A DNA stretch of 36,154 nt, from the NCBI GenBank assembly GCA_013824115.1, contig PNNG01000036.1, forward strand, positions 1 to 36,154, written 5' to 3'. Of the stretch, positions 9,582 through 17,287 are shown piece by piece (positions within the stretch are counted from its first letter, which is position 1; every line of letters begins with the position of its first letter). The notes beneath the pieces were generated by a model that searched no databases, was not told the origin of the DNA, and saw only the letters and a program-made list of their open reading frames with translations. The translations under genes and the position numbers were made by a program. The stretch comes from Sphingobacteriaceae bacterium. Lineage in GTDB: Bacteria; Bacteroidota; Bacteroidia; UBA7662.

Positions 9582-9589
9582 TATCTTTG
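9582..9589 (+). promoter_or_regulatory. Promoter -7 box of the MiaE-MsrC-HemF operon (leaderless)
   Basis: TATCTTTG fits TAnnTTTG exactly and sits only five bases before the ATG at 9595. A TTTG at 9555-9558 (inside the trxA terminator tract, spacer 23 nt) may be the -33 element. Transcription would begin at or next to the start codon. Confidence 0.55.
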
Positions 9590-9594
9590 CCCCC

Positions 9595-10176
9595 ATGCTT
9601 GGACTCAAATTGCCTACCGACCCGCGCTGGGTAAACATCGCCGAAAAATCCATTGGCGACATCCTCATCGACCACGCCTTTTGCGAACAAAAAGCCGCCA
9701 CCACCTGCATTTCCATCATTGTACAGTATGCCGACCGCGAGCAGATTGTAGAAAAACTTTCGCCCATCGTGGCCGAGGAATGGGGACATTTCCGCCGGGT
9801 GTTGAAAGAGATGAAGCAACGCGGCGTGAAACTCGACAAAAAGCGCAAAGACGAATATGTAAACAAGCTTTTGGCCTTCCAGAAAAAAGGCCTTACCGAA
9901 GACCTCGTCTTACTCGAAAAGCTGCTCACCTGCGCCCTCATCGAAGCCCGCTCGTGCGAACGTTTCCGCCTTTTGTCGCTCGAGTGCAGCGACCCCGATT
10001 TGCGCCAATTTTACCACGAATTTATGGTGAGTGAAGCCGGACACTACCGCCTGTTCATGGATTTAGCCGAGCATTTTCTGCCCAAAGAGGTAGTTCGCCA
10101 ACGCTGGCAGGAGTACCTCGATTTTGAAGCCCAAATGTTACCCAACCTCGAAATGCGCGGCGACCGCGTGCATTGA
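9595..10176 (+). CDS. miaE: MiaE-like tRNA 2-methylthio-N6-isopentenyladenosine-37 hydroxylase
   Basis: 193 residues from the ATG at 9595. I prefer this start because a perfect -7 box lies just before it, and the in-frame TTG at 9556 lies inside the trxA terminator. The family hydroxylates the isopentenyl group of ms2i6A37 in tRNA using a ferritin-like diiron centre and O2. Ligand candidates are visible in the expected order: E31, E62xxH65 (EEWGHF), E117 (LIEARSCERF) and E147xxH150 (EAGHYRLF). It is the first gene of a compact operon, with one base between its stop and the ATG of the sulfoxide reductase. Length and motifs agree with MiaE; the tRNA specificity itself is not testable from sequence. 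Confidence 0.88.
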   Translation: MLGLKLPTDPRWVNIAEKSIGDILIDHAFCEQKAATTCISIIVQYADREQIVEKLSPIVAEEWGHFRRVLKEMKQRGVKLDKKRKDEYVNKLLAFQKKGLTEDLVLLEKLLTCALIEARSCERFRLLSLECSDPDLRQFYHEFMVSEAGHYRLFMDLAEHFLPKEVVRQRWQEYLDFEAQMLPNLEMRGDRVH

Positions 10177-10177
10177 T

Positions 10178-10663
10178 ATGGCCGAAACCCTCTACCTCAG
10201 CGCCACCAACAAAGCCGGCAAATACCAGGAGCTGCTCCCACAGCTCGAAGCGCTCGTCACGGGCGAACCCGATCTCACCGCCAACCTCGCCAATATCACC
10301 GCAGGCCTCCGCGAGGCATTTGGTTTCTTTTGGGTGGGATTTTACCTCGTGAAAAACGACCAACTGGTGCTCGGTCCCTTCCAAGGCCCCATTGCCTGCA
10401 CCCGCATTGCCCTGGGCAAAGGGGTTTGCGGCACGGCCTGGGCCGAAAAACGCACCCAGCTGGTGCCCGATGTGGATGCCTTTCCCGGCCACATTGCCTG
10501 CAGCAGCGCCTCCAAAAGCGAAATTGTGGTTCCGGTCTTCGACAAAACAGGTGCTGTAGCTATGGTGTTAGATGTTGACAGCGACCAACTGGCCGATTTC
10601 GACCTCATCGACCTGCAATACCTCGAACAACTGGCCCAAATTATCCAAAAACACTGCCTGTGA
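10178..10663 (+). CDS. msrC: Free methionine-(R)-sulfoxide reductase (GAF domain, fRMsr)
   Basis: 161 residues from the ATG at 10178, one base after the miaE stop; the longer in-frame opening overlaps miaE and is not needed. It is a single GAF domain with three conserved cysteines C74, C84 and C108, whose spacing (10 and 24 residues) is that of the E. coli fRMsr catalytic and resolving cysteines. Motifs GPIACTRI, GKGVCGTAW, FPGHIAC and SEIVVPV are all present. In HIACSSAS a Ser stands where I expect Asp in many homologues. It reduces free, not protein-bound, Met-R-sulfoxide using thioredoxin. Its stop overlaps the hemF start by four bases (GTGA), indicating translational coupling. Confidence 0.92.
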   Translation: MAETLYLSATNKAGKYQELLPQLEALVTGEPDLTANLANITAGLREAFGFFWVGFYLVKNDQLVLGPFQGPIACTRIALGKGVCGTAWAEKRTQLVPDVDAFPGHIACSSASKSEIVVPVFDKTGAVAMVLDVDSDQLADFDLIDLQYLEQLAQIIQKHCL

Positions 10664-11550
10664 ATCAGCCCGATTTGAAAGAAATTACCGAATGGCTGAA
10701 GGGCCTGCAAGACCGCATCACGGCCAACATAGAACGTCTCGATGGGCAGGCTTTTGAAGAAGACCTCTGGGAGCGCGAAGAAGGCGGTGGAGGTCGTTCA
10801 CGTTTGTTACGCCATGGAAATTTGGTGGAAAAAGGCGGTGTGAATTTTTCACACGTACATGGTCCGGTTCCCGAATTTTTGAAAAAGGAAAGTCCCGATG
10901 CCACCCGCTTCGATGCCACGGGCGTATCGCTGGTCATCCACCCGCACAACCCCCACGTGCCGCTCATCCATATGAACGTACGTTATTTCGAGACCGATGC
11001 CGGCGATTGTTGGTTTGGTGGCGGCATCGACCTTACCCCGGCCTACCCCGTAGAAGAGCAGGTGCGTTGGTTCCACCAGCAGCTCAAGGAAGTGTGCGAT
11101 CATTTTGATGCAGCTTGGTACCCACGCTACAAAAAGTGGTGCGACGAATATTTCACCATCACCCACCGTCACGAAATGCGCGGAGTAGGCGGCATTTTTT
11201 ATGACCATTTGCGGCCCGGACAAGCAGCCACCCGCGAAACCCTTTTTACCTTCATGCAGGGCGTGGGCGACGTGTTCAACACCATTTACACTTATATGGC
11301 AGAGGAAAATCGGCACAAACCGTACACCGAAGCCGAAAAAACCTGGCAGAAAATCCGCCGGGGTCGCTACGCCGAGTTCAACTTGGTGTATGACCGGGGT
11401 ACCACCTTTGGTTTGAAGACCAATGGCCGCGTGGAGAGCATTCTCATGTCGTTGCCCCCCGAAGCGGTGTGGGAATACAACCACCAGCCCGCTACAGGCA
11501 CCCCCGAAGCCGAAGCCTTGCGTTTTTACCAACCTCAAGATTGGTTTTGA
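10660..11550 (+). CDS. hemF: Oxygen-dependent coproporphyrinogen III oxidase
   Basis: 296 residues starting at GTG 10660, which overlaps the msrC stop by four bases. HemF carries out the O2-dependent double oxidative decarboxylation of coproporphyrinogen III to protoporphyrinogen IX in heme synthesis. Family signatures are in order: GGGRSRLL, GVNFSHVHG, HMNVRYFE (about 104-111), WFGGGIDLTPAYP (about 118-130), HRHEMRGVGGIFYDH, RRGRYAEFNLVYDRGTTFGL and SILMSLPP near the C-terminus. Length is normal and there is no signal peptide. Being the third gene after two other oxygen/redox enzymes, it is likely co-expressed with them from the 9582 promoter. Confidence 0.97.
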   Translation: MNQPDLKEITEWLKGLQDRITANIERLDGQAFEEDLWEREEGGGGRSRLLRHGNLVEKGGVNFSHVHGPVPEFLKKESPDATRFDATGVSLVIHPHNPHVPLIHMNVRYFETDAGDCWFGGGIDLTPAYPVEEQVRWFHQQLKEVCDHFDAAWYPRYKKWCDEYFTITHRHEMRGVGGIFYDHLRPGQAATRETLFTFMQGVGDVFNTIYTYMAEENRHKPYTEAEKTWQKIRRGRYAEFNLVYDRGTTFGLKTNGRVESILMSLPPEAVWEYNHQPATGTPEAEALRFYQPQDWF

Positions 11551-11628
11551 GCGCAGCTAAGCGCATAAGGAAGGCATACTGCGGACTTTACATGCCCTTT
11601 TAGGCACCGCACGCCTACATATTTCTTT

Positions 11629-11636
11629 TATCTTTG
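11629..11636 (+). promoter_or_regulatory. -7 box directly before the GH3 fusion gene (leaderless)
   Basis: TATCTTTG, a perfect TAnnTTTG, lies four bases before the ATG at 11641. I found no TTTG at the ideal distance upstream. The arrangement mirrors that at 9582. Confidence 0.5.
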
Positions 11637-11640
11637 ACCA

Positions 11641-14600
11641 ATGCGAAGGCCTTATTTCCGTTCAGTACTTATGCGTTTGTCGTTATTGGGTTTTGGGGTA
11701 CTGGCCCTCACTTTGTCGTTGTTGGCCATTTCGGCTGGCGATGCCAACAAAGCCATGGCGCCCGTATTTACCGAACCCGACGCGGCCTTGCTGCCTTCAA
11801 AAGAACCAGCAAAACGCAAATTGCCCTTCGAAATCAACGACTGGGTCGATTCGGTGTACGCCAGCATGAGCGATACGCAACGGCTCGGACAATTGTTCAT
11901 GGTGGCGGCCTTCAGCACCACCGATAAACCCGATGCCAAGCTCGAAAAACTGGTACGCGAATACCACTTGGGTGGACTGATATTCATGAAAGGGAGTCCA
12001 GTGCGCCAAGCCCGACTCACCAACCACTACCAATCGCTTGCCCGCGTGCCCCTGCTCATAGCCATGGATGCCGAATGGGGCTTGGCCATGCGGCTCGACA
12101 GCACCATCAAATACCCCTACCAAATGACGTTGGGGGCCATTTCCGACAATCGCTTGATTTACGAAATGGGCCGTCAAAAAGCCTTGCAAGCCCAGCGATT
12201 GGGGGTGCATGTGAGTTTTTCGCCCGTGGTAGATGTGAATAACAATCCCGCCAACCCGGTCATTTCGTTCCGCTCGTTTGGCGAAGACAAGTACAAAGTG
12301 GCCGATAAAGGCACCGCCTATATGCGCGGCCTGCAAGACCACCGCATTTTAGCCTGCGCGAAACACTTTCCAGGCCATGGCGATACCGATGCCGATTCGC
12401 ACTACAGCCTGCCCGTGGTAAAAGGCAGCCGCAAGCAACTCGATACCCTAGAGCTGGTGCCCTTCAAGCGACTCATTCGCGAAGGTGTGGGCAGCGTGAT
12501 GGTGGCTCACTTGGCCATTCCCTCCCTCGATACCACCCGCAACCGCGCCTCTACCTTGAGTCCTGCTGTAGTTACCAAGCTCTTGAAAGAAGAACTCGAC
12601 TTTGAAGGCCTGGTATTCACCGATGCCCTGAACATGAAAGGCGTGGCCGATTTTTATCCCGCCGGAGAAGTAGATGCCCAAGCCCTTTTGGCGGGCAACG
12701 ACGTTTTGCTGTACAGTATGGACGTTCCGGTGGCGATTAACCGCATTTTCGCCGCCATCGAAGGGGGTAAAATCCGCTGGCGCGACATCGAAAAACGGGT
12801 AAAGCGCATCTTGGCGGTGAAATACTGGGTAGGTTTGAACCAATACCAGCCTATACAGACCGAAAAACTCTACGAAGAACTGAATCCAGCCGCGGCTGGT
12901 GCCCTCAACCAGCGCATCTTTGAGCAGGCCATTACGCTGGTGAATAATCCCGACAAACTGCTTCCCCTTCGAGGCAAAAGCGACCAAAAACGCTTACACC
13001 TGGGAATCGGCGACCCTACAGCGGTAGAATTTTACAATGCACTTAGCATTTATACTGTGGCCGAACACCGCTACCTGCCCATGAAATACGATACGGTGGC
13101 GATCAACAAACTGGCATCAGAGCTGGGACAATTTGATGAAGTGGTGGTGAGCTGGCATTTGGCCACGCAACGTGCCGGACAAAAATTCGGCATCGATAGT
13201 TTGACCGTGGCGGGTATAAAACGCATTTTAACGGGCAAAACGTCGGTACAGGTGGTTTTTGGCAATGCCTATGCACTGCCGCAATTTAATTTTGGCAATG
13301 CCTTGGTTTGTGGCTACGAAGAGCACCCCTGGGCTTGGAAAACCGCCGCACAAATGCTTTTTGGCGTGATGCCCTTCAAAGGCAAGCTGCCCGTAAGTGT
13401 GGCACCGGGCATGCCCGCAGGTACCGGCCTATTTACGAGCGCTGGCTACGATTTGCGGTTGATAGACCCCGGTCATTTGGGTTTGAGTCCGCGTGACTTC
13501 CGACGCATCGATTCCATCGCCGAAACTGCCCTGCGGTTGGGTGCCATGCCGGGTGCGCAATTGCTGCTGGTACGCGGACATGAAATATTCTACGCCAAAA
13601 CCTATGGCTTTGTAGATCAACAGCGACAGCAGCCCGTTACCCAAGGTACGGTGTACGACCTGGCCTCGCTCACCAAGGTGCTGGCCACGGGGGTAGGGAC
13701 GATGTTGCTCTACGACCAAAAGCAGCTGCCGATCGATTCTTCGCTCGGTTTTTTTTTATCTGAACTGAAAGGAAGTGCGCTCGGCGCCCAAACCTTGCGA
13801 GCGGTGATGGCCCACCAAGCCGGTCTACCTGCCTTTGCGCCCTTTTGGAAACGCACCTTCAAAAACGGCAAGCCCGATGCGGCCTGGTATACCGACAGTA
13901 GCGGTTTGCGGGTGGCAGAAAACCTGTATATCAAGCCCGAAATCCGCGACAGTTTGTGGCAGTGGATTCAGCAGCAGCCCTTGCAATCCGGCAAATACGT
14001 TTACAGCGATTTGGGCTTGCAATTGGTGTGGGAATCGATGCGCCGCATCAACCAAATGGCTCCCGAAAGCTGGTTAAACGACAAGCTTTATGCGCCCTTA
14101 CAATTGCGCAATTTGGGTTATCAACCGCGAAATCGCCTGCCCTTGGCATTGCTTGCCCCTACCGAAACCGAAACCGATTTCCGAAAGCAAAGCATCCGCG
14201 GGGATGTGCACGATCCCATGGCAGCGCTTTTGGGTGGAGTAGCCGGCCATGCCGGTTTGTTTGCCAATGCCGCCGATGTAGCTCGCTTAACCGTTCCCGT
14301 CAGCAGGCCAGGGAAAAAGGAGGTTCCTGTGAAAATCAAACCCGAAACGGTGGCGCTTTTTGGCTCACCCCAATTTGCCAACAACCGCCGGGGCTTGCTG
14401 TGGGACCGCCCCGAGAGCGATCGCAGCAAATCGTCGCCTGTGGGTCCTTCGGCATCGGCTTACAGCATGGGCCACAGCGGTTTTACCGGCACCTTTTTGT
14501 GGATTGATCCGCAAGCCGACCTAACTTTCATTTTTCTTTCGAACCGCGTGCATCCTTCGGCTACACCCAATCGCCTGGCTGAATTGGGTGTACGCACCCA

Positions 14601-14694
14601 GCTGCTCGAAGAAGCCTTGCGTTTGGTACTGGCCCAGAAAGCACCACCTCAAGTTGCTGAGCGTGCTACCGCGTCACAGGCAAGCAGCTACTAA
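11641..14694 (+). CDS. GH3 beta-N-acetylhexosaminidase fused to a serine beta-lactamase-like domain
   Basis: 1017 residues with an N-terminal signal or anchor (about 12-35). Residues about 75-410 are a family 3 glycosidase barrel of the NagZ type: K241-HFPGHGDTD carries the His of the acid/base loop, and D328 in VFTDALNMKGV is the expected nucleophile. Residues about 420-610 resemble the GH3 C-terminal alpha/beta sandwich. Residues about 620-1000 are a class C beta-lactamase/DD-peptidase-like fold with S676-L-T-K679 (SxxK), Y788-S-D (the YxN position, Asn replaced by Asp) and a HSG motif near HSGFTGTF. A GH3 plus serine hydrolase fusion is known in Bacteroidota and suggests periplasmic peptidoglycan turnover, one half removing GlcNAc and the other acting on peptides or esters. 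The YSD variant leaves peptidase chemistry uncertain. It is probably monocistronic. Confidence 0.9.
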   Translation: MRRPYFRSVLMRLSLLGFGVLALTLSLLAISAGDANKAMAPVFTEPDAALLPSKEPAKRKLPFEINDWVDSVYASMSDTQRLGQLFMVAAFSTTDKPDAKLEKLVREYHLGGLIFMKGSPVRQARLTNHYQSLARVPLLIAMDAEWGLAMRLDSTIKYPYQMTLGAISDNRLIYEMGRQKALQAQRLGVHVSFSPVVDVNNNPANPVISFRSFGEDKYKVADKGTAYMRGLQDHRILACAKHFPGHGDTDADSHYSLPVVKGSRKQLDTLELVPFKRLIREGVGSVMVAHLAIPSLDTTRNRASTLSPAVVTKLLKEELDFEGLVFTDALNMKGVADFYPAGEVDAQALLAGNDVLLYSMDVPVAINRIFAAIEGGKIRWRDIEKRVKRILAVKYWVGLNQYQPIQTEKLYEELNPAAAGALNQRIFEQAITLVNNPDKLLPLRGKSDQKRLHLGIGDPTAVEFYNALSIYTVAEHRYLPMKYDTVAINKLASELGQFDEVVVSWHLATQRAGQKFGIDSLTVAGIKRILTGKTSVQVVFGNAYALPQFNFGNALVCGYEEHPWAWKTAAQMLFGVMPFKGKLPVSVAPGMPAGTGLFTSAGYDLRLIDPGHLGLSPRDFRRIDSIAETALRLGAMPGAQLLLVRGHEIFYAKTYGFVDQQRQQPVTQGTVYDLASLTKVLATGVGTMLLYDQKQLPIDSSLGFFLSELKGSALGAQTLRAVMAHQAGLPAFAPFWKRTFKNGKPDAAWYTDSSGLRVAENLYIKPEIRDSLWQWIQQQPLQSGKYVYSDLGLQLVWESMRRINQMAPESWLNDKLYAPLQLRNLGYQPRNRLPLALLAPTETETDFRKQSIRGDVHDPMAALLGGVAGHAGLFANAADVARLTVPVSRPGKKEVPVKIKPETVALFGSPQFANNRRGLLWDRPESDRSKSSPVGPSASAYSMGHSGFTGTFLWIDPQADLTFIFLSNRVHPSATPNRLAELGVRTQLLEEALRLVLAQKAPPQVAERATASQASSY

Positions 14695-14965
14695 ATTCAA
14701 AATCTGTTCATTTGCATGTTGGTAAGTTAAACCGAAGGGATTGTCTCTGCGGCCTCCGGTCAAGCTGCATAGCAGCGAAAACCAGACGCCTCAGTTACCT
14801 CGCGCTTTGCCATCAGCCGTTTCTTGCACTGACAAGAAATGACCTACCTGGATGCTATCTAATAAATGATGCACTTATGCCATTTTACTTTATTGCCAAC
14901 TCCCATACTCTGCGGTTAGCTTAGAAGCAGCAGTTGCAGTTTTACAGATAAGTAGTATTCAAAAA
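14695..14965. other. Intergenic stretch with a hairpin
   Basis: This gap lies between the convergent GH3 fusion and FabH-like genes. The only structure I see is a perfect 7-bp hairpin, TTTCTTG (14820-14826) and CAAGAAA (14833-14839), with no T run after it. A 70-codon open frame here has no family signature and I do not call it a gene. Confidence 0.4.
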
Positions 14966-16030
14966 TCATTTCGGCTCGCGGTACACCAGGGCATTGATAT
15001 TCATGCCCGCTCCCACCGAAGCAAAAAGCAAGGTATTTCCGGGCGCGATGTGCTGACCTTTAATTTTGTCTTTGCGCAAGAGGTGGTACAGCGTTGGCAC
15101 CGTAGCCACGCTCGAATTGCCCAATTGGTGGATGCTCATAGGCATAACGCCTTCGGGCGCCAGCCTTCCGTAACGCTTAAAAAACCGATGAATAATGGCT
15201 TCATCCATTTTTTCGTTGGCCTGGTGGATGAGCACCTTGTTCACCTCGCCAATGGGCACCCCGCTGGCATCGAGGCATTGCTGCATGGCTTCGGGCACGC
15301 GGCTAACGGCAAATTCGTAAATCTTGCGGCCGTACATTTTGATAAAACGGACGTCTTGTGGCAGTTTTTTGTTGAAAGAGGGACCAAAAAACAGATAATA
15401 GGCCTCCTCGGCGGCATAGGTCAGCGTGGCATGGGCCAATAATCCACCTTCGCCTGGTTTTTCTTCCACAATGGCTGCCCCTGCCCCATCGCTGTAAATC
15501 ATGCTATCGCGGTCGTGCGGATCGAGTACGCGCGACAAGGTTTCGGCCCCAATGACCAGGCATTTTTTAGCCATGCCCGCTTTGATGAAGGCTTGGGCTT
15601 GAATGACGCCTTCTACCCAACCCGGACAGCCAAACAAAATGTCGTAGGCCACACATCGCGGATTTTTGATGCCCAGCGCATGCTTTACGCGAGTGGCCAA
15701 ACTCGGCAAGATGTCGGTTTGGATGGCATCGGCCCGCACATTGCCGAAGTTGTGGGCTACTATGAGGTAGTCGAGGGTTTCACGGTCGCAACCCGCATCG
15801 GCAATGGCTTCTTCGGCGGCGAGGGTGGCAATGTCGGAAGTGAGCAGCTGCGGCGCGGCATATCGGCGGGCTTCAATACCCGTGATTTCCTGGAATTTTT
15901 GCGCTACGGTGGCATTGTCGTAGGGGAAGGGACTGCCATCGTCGTTCAAAAATTCGTGCGCTGCAAAGTCCGCATTGGTTATGTTTTCGGAGGGAATGTA
16001 AGCCCCGGTACCAGTGAAATAAATAGCCAT
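14966..16030 (-). CDS. 3-oxoacyl-ACP synthase III-type ketosynthase (FabH-like)
   Basis: 354 residues from the ATG at 16028-16030; a TTG five codons upstream is possible but less likely. It is a thiolase-fold ketosynthase with the FabH triad C135 (LFGCPGW), H269 (LIHQANEKM) and N305 (IHQLGNSS). KAS III enzymes condense an acyl-CoA primer with malonyl-ACP to start fatty acid synthesis. Members that stand alone, away from fab genes, as here, often serve branched-chain or specialised lipid synthesis, so I give no gene symbol. C-terminal MNINALVYREPK ends the fold normally. It is a convergent neighbour of the GH3 fusion and appears monocistronic. Confidence 0.9.
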   Translation of the reverse strand: MAIYFTGTGAYIPSENITNADFAAHEFLNDDGSPFPYDNATVAQKFQEITGIEARRYAAPQLLTSDIATLAAEEAIADAGCDRETLDYLIVAHNFGNVRADAIQTDILPSLATRVKHALGIKNPRCVAYDILFGCPGWVEGVIQAQAFIKAGMAKKCLVIGAETLSRVLDPHDRDSMIYSDGAGAAIVEEKPGEGGLLAHATLTYAAEEAYYLFFGPSFNKKLPQDVRFIKMYGRKIYEFAVSRVPEAMQQCLDASGVPIGEVNKVLIHQANEKMDEAIIHRFFKRYGRLAPEGVMPMSIHQLGNSSVATVPTLYHLLRKDKIKGQHIAPGNTLLFASVGAGMNINALVYREPK

Positions 16031-16341
16031 GACGCAATTTGGCAAGAATGCACGAAACCACCATAAAATGGGACATCAGAATAAACCTTTCGATTCATTT
16101 TTAGAGAAATCGAAAAAATATCACCCCTTATTACAAACCCACTAAGCCGAAATCAGAAATATAACTTGCATGCACTTTCTGCGAGATAATTTAAATGGTG
16201 TGTACTATTTGGTTCCTCAAATTTGCGCCGCCCTGTATAAACCTGTCGGCTACCAATATAAGCCCTTCTGGGAGACAGCATTTTCAATTGCATTCAGGGT
16301 TTGATTTTTTGACCAACCACTGTAAATTCCTATATTCGTTT
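16031..16341 (+). promoter_or_regulatory. Intergenic region with candidate promoter of the DUF433 pair
   Basis: TTTG at 16308-16311, a 19-nt spacer and TATATTCG at 16331-16338 (one mismatch to TAnnTTTG) end three bases before the ATG at 16342, again implying a leaderless message. I see no gene in the rest of the stretch and no clear promoter for the divergent FabH-like gene. Confidence 0.4.
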
Positions 16342-16566
16342 ATGCATTACAGTCATTACATCACCATCGAACCCGGCAAACGCAGTGGTCAAGCCTGTAT
16401 CAGGGGTATGCGTATCACGGTGAATGACATTTTGAACTGGCTGGCCTCAGGCAAAAGCATTGCCGAAATTTTGGAGGACCACGATGAACTGACCAAGGAA
16501 GACATTTTCGCAGCACTTCAATATGCAGCTGATCGAGAAGGCAGGCATCATATGATTGCCATATGA
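16342..16566 (+). CDS. DUF433 antitoxin-like protein
   Basis: 74 residues from the ATG at 16342. The frame is open further upstream, but that part has no family similarity and lies across the promoter. It carries the DUF433 core: ITIEPGKRSGQACIRGMRI, then a helix-turn-helix-like VNDILNWLASGKSIAEIL and DIFAALQYAADRE. Proteins of this family are found beside PIN-like DUF5615 genes and are regarded as antitoxins. Its stop overlaps the start of the next gene (ATGA), the tight coupling usual for type II toxin-antitoxin modules. Confidence 0.85.
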   Translation: MHYSHYITIEPGKRSGQACIRGMRITVNDILNWLASGKSIAEILEDHDELTKEDIFAALQYAADREGRHHMIAI

Positions 16567-16901
16567 GGTTGCTGTTCGACCAGAATATCTCCCATCGCGT
16601 TACAAAGCATCTCCCTGCTCAATACAATGAATCGACCACGGTAAAATCAGCAGGGCTGATGAATGCCAGTGATTTGGAAATTTGGGCTTTTTGCAAAACA
16701 AATGGTTTCATCATAGTGACCCAAGATTCCGATTTCAACGAAATGGCGATGCTGAAAGGCCCTCCTCCTAAGGTTATCTGGTTGAGATTGGGCAATGCCA
16801 GCAATGAGCAGATTGCAGCGACCTTGATAGCTCATGAATGGATAATTCAAAATTTCTTGGGCTCAGACGCATCCTGTCTGGAGATTTTTAGACGAGCATA
16901 A
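16563..16901 (+). CDS. DUF5615 PIN-like toxin candidate
   Basis: 112 residues, start overlapping the DUF433 stop by four bases. The N-terminus LLFDQNISHRV and the internal IVTQDSDFNEMA supply the conserved Asp residues of the DUF5615/Mut7-C-like PIN fold (D6, D at TQDSDF), a probable Mg-dependent RNase centre. Together with the preceding DUF433 protein it forms a toxin-antitoxin-type pair; toxicity and RNA target are not shown by sequence. The pair is flanked by 300-390 bp of non-coding DNA on each side, consistent with a mobile module. Confidence 0.83.
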   Translation: MRLLFDQNISHRVTKHLPAQYNESTTVKSAGLMNASDLEIWAFCKTNGFIIVTQDSDFNEMAMLKGPPPKVIWLRLGNASNEQIAATLIAHEWIIQNFLGSDASCLEIFRRA

Positions 16902-17287
16902 TCGAATATTTAGTTGTTTCTCCCGCACAGCAATGTCAGTAGGTTCACGGGGATATCTACGCAAGTTTGACCATCCATTTTTCCAAAATCTCTTGTCAGA
17001 GCCCTCCCGCGTAGCGGTGCTCTCTCCGCCGAGCCTAGGCAAAAAGCTATTTGATGCACTACAGCAGATCTCTGGGAGTGACATTTTAATGCACCAAGCC
17101 CTCATTTTCTCTTTTACTCCGTGTTGAAAACCCCGGCCAGTCCGGGGGTAAAAAAACAGCGGTTGCCGTAGGCAAGCGGCCAAATAACTTAACTTAATGC
17201 CTTTGCCTGTTAGGGGGCATAAACCTCTATTTTTTGCCTCGCAAACTTTTTTGTCCTACTTTCGGTTTAGAAATCAAAGTTTAAACA
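16902..17287. other. Non-coding stretch with GC-rich hairpin
   Basis: No convincing gene. There is a strong hairpin CCCCGG (17131-17136) / CCGGGG (17142-17147) with a 5-nt loop; it is followed by A rather than T on the plus strand and by only four T on the minus strand, so it is a weak terminator at best. A smaller hairpin, TTGCC-GTA-GGCAA, follows at about 17163-17175. The 64-codon open frame at 16933 is not supported. Confidence 0.4.
17233..17264 (+). promoter_or_regulatory. Candidate promoter of the pirin gene
   Basis: TTTG at 17233-17236, a 20-nt spacer and TACTTTCG at 17257-17264 (one mismatch to TAnnTTTG). The predicted leader is about 18-20 nt. Confidence 0.45.

Noticed and set aside
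9556..9594. Upstream TTG start for the MiaE-like gene
   Set aside because: It lies in the T run of the trxA terminator and upstream of a perfect -7 box; the ATG at 9595 gives the normal family N-terminus.
14712..14924. ORF of 70 codons between the GH3 fusion and the FabH-like gene
   Set aside because: Cys/Arg/Leu composition without domain or promoter; probably chance.
16933..17127. Small ORF of 64 codons after the DUF433/DUF5615 pair
   Set aside because: No family features, no promoter or start context, and comparable open frames exist on the other strand.
17131..17147. GC-rich hairpin as a terminator of the toxin gene
   Set aside because: It is followed by A, not T, on the plus strand and lies 230 bp after the toxin stop, so it is only noted as a hairpin.
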